Part shown: positions 59,094-64,000 of the stretch, one piece after another
Position numbering within the stretch: the first letter of the stretch is position 1
Layout: each line of letters starts with the position of its first letter
DNA from: Allacma fusca
Taxonomy: Eukaryota; Arthropoda; Collembola; Symphypleona; Sminthuridae
DNA length: 64,000 nt
Assembly: GCA_947179485.1 (NCBI GenBank)
Contig: OX359245.1
Span: forward strand, 32,227,067-32,291,066
Direction: 5' to 3'
Notes under the pieces: generated by a model
Database searches by the model: none
Seen by the model: only the letters and a program-made list of their open reading frames with translations
Told to the model about the DNA's origin: nothing
Position numbers and translations under genes: made by a program

Positions 59094-61885
59094 CTATTCT
59101 AGGTAATATAAAACAAACAAGTTACGTGTTAATATTGGGTAATGTTTCTTCAATGATGCAAAAGTACTCGACTTGCAACTATAAACCATAAATATCATGA
59201 AGGATTGCATGAAAATAAACACCGCCAGCGCTTTCCAATACCAATCCATTTGCCCTTCACCGTGATTCCACAAAATGACGAGAATCAAGTTGATAATCCA
59301 TGTAAGTCCCATAACAAGAATTAACTTTGCAATGAGCTTGAAACTATAAATGACAACCTAAATTTTAGTGGAAGCTTTTTATGATGTAAAAGTAAGTAAT
59401 TGAGTAATACTTTAAACAGAATTACTATCAAAAATAGAGAAATTACGTACAATTTTTTGCCCCGTGCGAAACTCTCCCTCGTGATGCTGTTACTTTTTGA
59501 ATAGGCACAAAGCTTGTAGGAAGTTATTGAAAATAGAATCGTGTTCACGATTACGAGTAGCAACACTGGGAAGACCACATACAATCCTGAAGCTGCTGCA
59601 CTAATAAAGCAGCTTTCCACACCATACTGGGGAACTAACACTTGGTTGCATGGATCGTAACTATAACATAAAGTACATCGTTGGCTAAATTTTAAATTAT
59701 TATTGTTATTATTGCATTTGGCAACCTATGCTTTTAATTCTCTTTAACTTCTCTACTGGGGAGTAATAAATTCTAAAATTTATCCAACGATATGCAGTTT
59801 AATAGAGTGGCTAGAATTTATTTTTAAGGCTGCATAAATTTAATCTCAATTGTACGATGTTATTCAGGCAGGGGAAATTTCTTTGGTGAATAGGGATTCT
59901 AAAATTGATTAAACTTTTCTAACAACTATTACAAAAATTGTTTTACCACGTACCTGTATATTTGATCCAGAATTATGGAAATCGTGGCCAATAACAAAGG
60001 TGCACCCCATCCAAATATTGCGTACCGAATGTACGACACTACGCTATCTGCGTCTGCATTCGCATTCGTAAGTTTCCTACACGAGAAATTTAAAACATGT
60101 GCATATGCACTAAGACTTGCTCTTAAACGAAATAAGAAAAAGTTTCAATTTACCGAAAAGTGTAAAATAGATTGAAGCAGATCGCAGTTAACCAGCAATA
60201 CCCCGATATGTACAAAAAATAGACAGTAGCACCTGTAATTGAACATTTACATTAGTTCTTATAACGGGGGGGGTGAAATAAAGGAAAACTGCAAAATATT
60301 TAAATAACAAACTGGTTCATATACCCGAAGCAACACATAGGAACCCTCTCGTTAAAATCCAGTCAGAGATCAATATATTTAGTGAAAAAACCACATGCGA
60401 TAGAGTCAATGTGCCAAATTGACTCAGCGCTAACCAACCCGAGAGTTTTTGCTCTTCCCATTGAAGCAGAAGAACTAGGAATGTTAGAAGATAAAATACA
60501 GAAGCAACCAGGGAAGAAATCCACGCGGGTGCCAATTCTGCTTCATTTCTCCGTTGGATCTAGCGTACACAATCCATACGAATAATTTAAATTACTGTTT
60601 TAAATGACACGGAATAACATACAAAACATATGGGCAAGCTCATGGTTACGATTATTATCATTACATACTTTAGAAGAGTATTTCAGCAAGAATAGATACT
60701 GGTCGTCTCTGCCTTCAAAATGTTGCGAACTTTTTCCTTGGAATTGAATTCCATCTAAGCAGTAATTAGAACGGGGTACTTGTATCCAATTATAATTTTC
60801 AAGGTGTTGCAACGCTCCATCTTCCATAATTCGAAAACTGTTTTGGGGTCCATTTCCGGAGGTCATGGGTAAAAATGCGAGCGTTATTATATGAGGCACA
60901 GGAGATATTTTTTTTAAACATCAACACTCACCAATGTTTGCTGAAATAAATGAATTTCTTCAAATACACGTGCGGCATAGTAACTGCAGCTTCATTTTCG
61001 TCTTGTGAAAAAAACGATTGAGTGTAGAAGTACATAGGTTTTCGAGAAGAAGACTTCTGGAGATCTTTGGCATACAATGTTGGAGTAACCCTTGCAGAGC
61101 TATTAAATTTCGGATGACATTTTGGAATATCTTCGGCAGAGCTTGTTAGGAGCATGTCCATTGGACAGCACTTTGGAATGCAATGGTTGCTAGTGTCACA
61201 CTCAGGGAATGACAACTGGTTTTCATTTTTAAATTCACTGCATACCCGTACTGCTATATTTGACTCTGTCCAACTGTTCCAATATATTTTACGAGCATTT
61301 AATTAAGATTCCGTATATATGTACGTAAAAGCATTTTTATAATACATAGATGAAATTCTTTCTTCATCTATAATTATTTAAGAATGCAGTTACCTGGCAA
61401 TACAGAACACTTCCGGGGGGAAATAGTAAGTACCATGGCGGAAGAATCCACTTGAGGAGAAATCTGATTCGTGTTTTTCAGGATCATCTAATGGGCGGTT
61501 CAAATCTAACATCAACTCTATGGCGTTCGATTCATTTGGGCACGAAAAATTTGCCAGGTTCAGCCTTACAAGTAAATGTGGTAGGTAAATTGCCAATCAT
61601 TAGATTCCAATAATTACATGGATTACAAGACGGAACTGGAGCTTACCGTATTTCAAATTTAATTCGACCTTCAGACAGGTTTTCAGGGATCACAAATTTC
61701 GCAGGTGCTACTTGCTTTAAATATTTTATTCCGTGATTTGTATTGCACCATTGAAATGTAATGGGATCCTCTTCGGCAGCATTCGCTCCATTGACATATA
61801 TTGCTAAACTTACAATCAGACATGTTGCAAACCAAATTGGTCTTGGAATTGAATGAGTGTGATATTCGAATATTTGTGCATTCAT
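59094..61885 (-). CDS. Methuselah-like class B GPCR (gene B)
   Basis: Nine exons predict an intact 611-residue receptor: 61885-61647, 61564-61394, 61273-60932, 60837-60669, 60559-60325, 60232-60154, 60076-59954, 59660-59447 and 59357-59094. Phases agree throughout. A signal peptide (WFATCLIVSLAIYVNG) precedes the ectodomain, which has HCIPKCCPMDMLL, RIMEDGAL and SNYCLDGIQ. The seven-pass region includes SGYCWLTAICFNLFY, PQYGVESCFIS and LILVMGLTWIINL. Exons 6, 7 and 8 have the same lengths as in gene A. Gene B lacks the 35-bp micro-exon of gene A and instead uses an acceptor that starts the last exon with VVIYSFKLIAKL. It is a paralogue of gene A, clearly diverged in the transmembrane loops. 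I infer a peptide or small-ligand receptor at the cell surface. Confidence 0.85.
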
Positions 61886-62353
61886 GCTGGATAATTTGTT
61901 TTGTTGGATATGGAATTGCCACTAAAAAAAGTTGGTGTGAAGTTGGAAATTTTTTGCCATTACATGGACATCCCACGTCAAGAAGGAAGTGCGCAAAACT
62001 AACGTCCTAAATTTGTACGGAAATCTAACTGTGGCTTTCATAATTAAACCGCATTTTTTGTATTCTGACAAGAAAAAAAGTAACTACGTTAGCTATAGAT
62101 GTATGCTCGTTACGTAATGCCATCATGAGAGATTGACGATATCCCGATGGACTTATGTAACATTTATCTACCAAATGTGCGGAAGTGAATACTCGTGGTT
62201 AGGTAGCTTAAGTATTTAGCATAGCGATCATTTCATGTAACTAACCCGAAGCAATTGGGCGAAAAAGTTGCATCAAACCTTAAAGTAACAATACCATCGT
62301 AAAAAAAATTAAGGACAACGTGTTAACTATACAAATGCATAACATTAAAAATT
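61886..62353. other. Upstream region of Methuselah-like gene B
   Basis: Probable promoter and leader of gene B. No repeat or further gene is visible until the truncated GPCR exons that start at about 62354. Confidence 0.45.
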
Positions 62354-62560
62354 GCTTTATTTACATTTCCCCCATGTCAATGAAGTTAGGACTCAGCTCC
62401 TTAAAACTAGGAGAAATTAATAAAAAAAATTACGTACAATTCTTGCCCATGTTTTAAAATGTCCGTCGCAAATTTGATGTTTCTTGAGTAAATGTACAGC
62501 CTGTAGGTAGTGTAAGAGAAGAAAATTAAGTTCACACTTAAGAGGAGCCCCTCTAGAAAA
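62354..62560 (-). pseudogene. Truncated Methuselah-like exons
   Basis: About 120 bases encode LLLSVNLIFFSYTTYRLYIY and GQELY, matching exon 8 of gene A (not gene B). A second piece near 62400-62365 matches its micro-exon (LSPNFIDMGEM) with a good GTAAAT donor. The exon is cut off near 62560 and joined to the GPCR-upstream sequence seen at 45331. It is the remnant of a third GPCR copy after a deletion. Confidence 0.8.
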
Positions 62561-62573
62561 GGCGGAGTGGGAG

Positions 62574-64000
62574 TCAGTGGCTTCCTTAAGTCAATCACAT
62601 ATTTTAATGGCCTGACTCATGCTGCATTATGCATCGTTGAGGATTTCTACGCAATTTTGCATTGTACGGAGAAGTTGAATGATAATTTTTTTCGGCGTGC
62701 TCAACACACTGGAAAATTATTTTGTATCTTGTGCTATATGTGTTTTAATAGTCTCCAATACGGAGTTTACTTCTAAATCCGTTGTATGTACATAAATAAT
62801 TACACCGAAGCATATACACGTTAGGAGGGCTGGGAACTACTTTGACAACAAACTTTCAGAACAGCGTCACCAATTCAAAAATTAATTATTACAATTATTA
62901 TTATTGTAAATACTTGTTTTATCTTTCGATCTCTAATTTGATAGGATTTTTTCCCAAGGTTCTATTTTGCACAAGAATGATGAGGTAAGTCGTGATAGTG
63001 GAAATAATCTGGAATTAATTTGTTTTAAATTTACATAGATTTTTTATACTAGGACTATTAGCCTTTAAGGTATATTTCATTACACGTGTCTTACAGCAGT
63101 AAATAATTTTCTGTTCACATGAAAGTATAGTCACTGGCGGAAATTGTCAACGGATTGGATGCGATCTGATTGGCTAGCGATTCAACCTGTATAGGCACAA
63201 CTACGTATAACAAATATTTGTAGTGTTTTAAGAAATCCAATGACCCAGACCAATTATTGTATTTTATTATTTTTCATACTTTTCTATTGGAATTGTTTTC
63301 AAGGCCGGATTGCTGTTTGTGGCTCATTTCCGCTAACTCTCCTCCGAAACTTCCAGCTGCATCTGCCAATTTTGAAGCCTCAGTGCATAACATGTATATT
63401 TTTATTATGCACAAGCCCCAGTAAGACGAAGTTCCCAAAATCATTGCGTACTCTCGACCCAGAACCCAGCAGTAAATGAAAAAGAAGTACATGAGCAACG
63501 TCGTGACGTTCAGGAGAAATTCAATTAAGAGCGCAAATCCATAGAAATTATTAAATTTGATCACCAAATGCCTCACCATGTAAAACCTATCGATGCAATT
63601 CTGTAATTGATTTCCCCTCTCGCTCGGTCTAATGTCAACTGCACAAATTAAATTAGCTTTTGTTTTTGTACATAATAAATTCTGAGCATTTAAGTCCTCT
63701 CGCACAATTAAAATCATTTTTGTGTATATTTTGATTAAAAATAATATCCAGGAAAAGAAAGAACTATGCAGGAACATTAGAAACAAAATTAAAGCATTAA
63801 CACGGCCGAAACCGTCAGAAGCATTTTCGGATTGTGGTTTTTTTAATATCCGGCGAACAGAGGGCACCGCTACTAAATGGAAAATTGCTGAAGCCGTTAA
63901 AATAATTGCCCACCGGGCATTCCCAGCCCCTGATTCGTCAAATACAGTTTTTTTGACCCGAGGGAAATCTGAGAGCTCACAAAAATTCTCTATCGTTCGG
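62574..64000. repeat. Segmental duplication, right copy (runs off the window)
   Basis: It is the partner of 45331-47163 and continues beyond the right edge. The coding exon is almost identical between copies, much more so than the flanking DNA, pointing to recent duplication or gene conversion. Confidence 0.85.
62919..64000 (-). pseudogene. Gustatory receptor copy B, partial and frameshifted near the 3' end
   Basis: The main exon is open from the window edge to a donor at 63280 and encodes DFPRVKKTVFDESGAG followed by TM segments, ending SKLADAAGSFGGELAEM. The next exon (63186-63095) carries two extra bases relative to copy A just after the codons for SASDY, which shifts the frame before TM7. 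The last exon (63008-62919) still encodes TTYLIILVQN but would be read out of frame. Thus copy B is intact where copy A is broken, and the reverse. The N-terminus lies outside the window. Assembly errors could explain the lesions, but two copies with separate defects favour real decay. Confidence 0.75.

Noticed and set aside
1..64000. CRISPR arrays, operons, Shine-Dalgarno sites and bacterial terminators
   Set aside because: The window is eukaryotic, with spliced genes; none of these prokaryotic features is present.

Overview
The window is eukaryotic and most likely from an arthropod. Genes are split by many short introns of about 50-100 bp with clean GT/AG ends. The identifiable gene content is gustatory-receptor-like chemoreceptors, Methuselah-like class B GPCRs, small secreted cysteine peptides and many hAT DNA transposons. 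A springtail or other basal hexapod, or a crustacean, would fit; I cannot settle the lineage from sequence alone. The sequence is AT-rich. All exon models below were spliced by eye from reading frame, splice sites and comparison between paralogues inside the window.

Layout. Positions 1-11819 hold no gene I can support, only AT-rich DNA with a possible pre-miRNA-like hairpin near 9300 and one copy of a dispersed repeat. From 11820 to 19732 lie three tandem minus-strand seven-exon chemoreceptor genes, with a hAT MITE (17153-17691) between the second and third. From 20707 to 27445 there is a foldback-ended element and two large copies of the dispersed repeat. From 28236 to 32065 lie a six-exon gene for a large secreted protein and a two-exon gene for an 85-residue secreted cysteine peptide. 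A second gene of that small-peptide type (66 residues) lies at 40958-41238, on the far side of a transposon.

The centrepiece is a 7,062-bp hAT transposon (33431-40492) bounded by a perfect 8-bp target duplication. It carries an apparently intact seven-exon, 850-residue BED-finger hAT transposase on the minus strand. On the plus strand it carries a second gene that is not normal hAT cargo: an RRP6/EXOSC10-like DEDDy 3'-5' exonuclease with an HRDC-like domain and a CCHC zinc knuckle. The non-coding parts of the element (both leaders, six of eight introns, and the region between the genes) hold about 14 short palindromes. These share a CTAG-centred core but have different, self-complementary arms, as expected for conserved hairpins rather than plain sequence repeats.

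From 42400 to the right edge a Methuselah-like GPCR plus gustatory-receptor unit occurs twice (42400-47163 and 59094-64000). Both GPCR genes splice into intact frames (612 and 611 residues). Both gustatory receptor copies are broken at different places, and a truncated GPCR exon at 62354-62560 marks a rearrangement. Between the two units sit a second apparently autonomous hAT element (47521-51361) and a decayed hAT-like element (52645-56613), each with a perfect 8-bp target duplication. The window is thus a sensory and secreted-peptide gene region heavily rearranged by hAT transposons, one of which appears to have captured an exonuclease gene.
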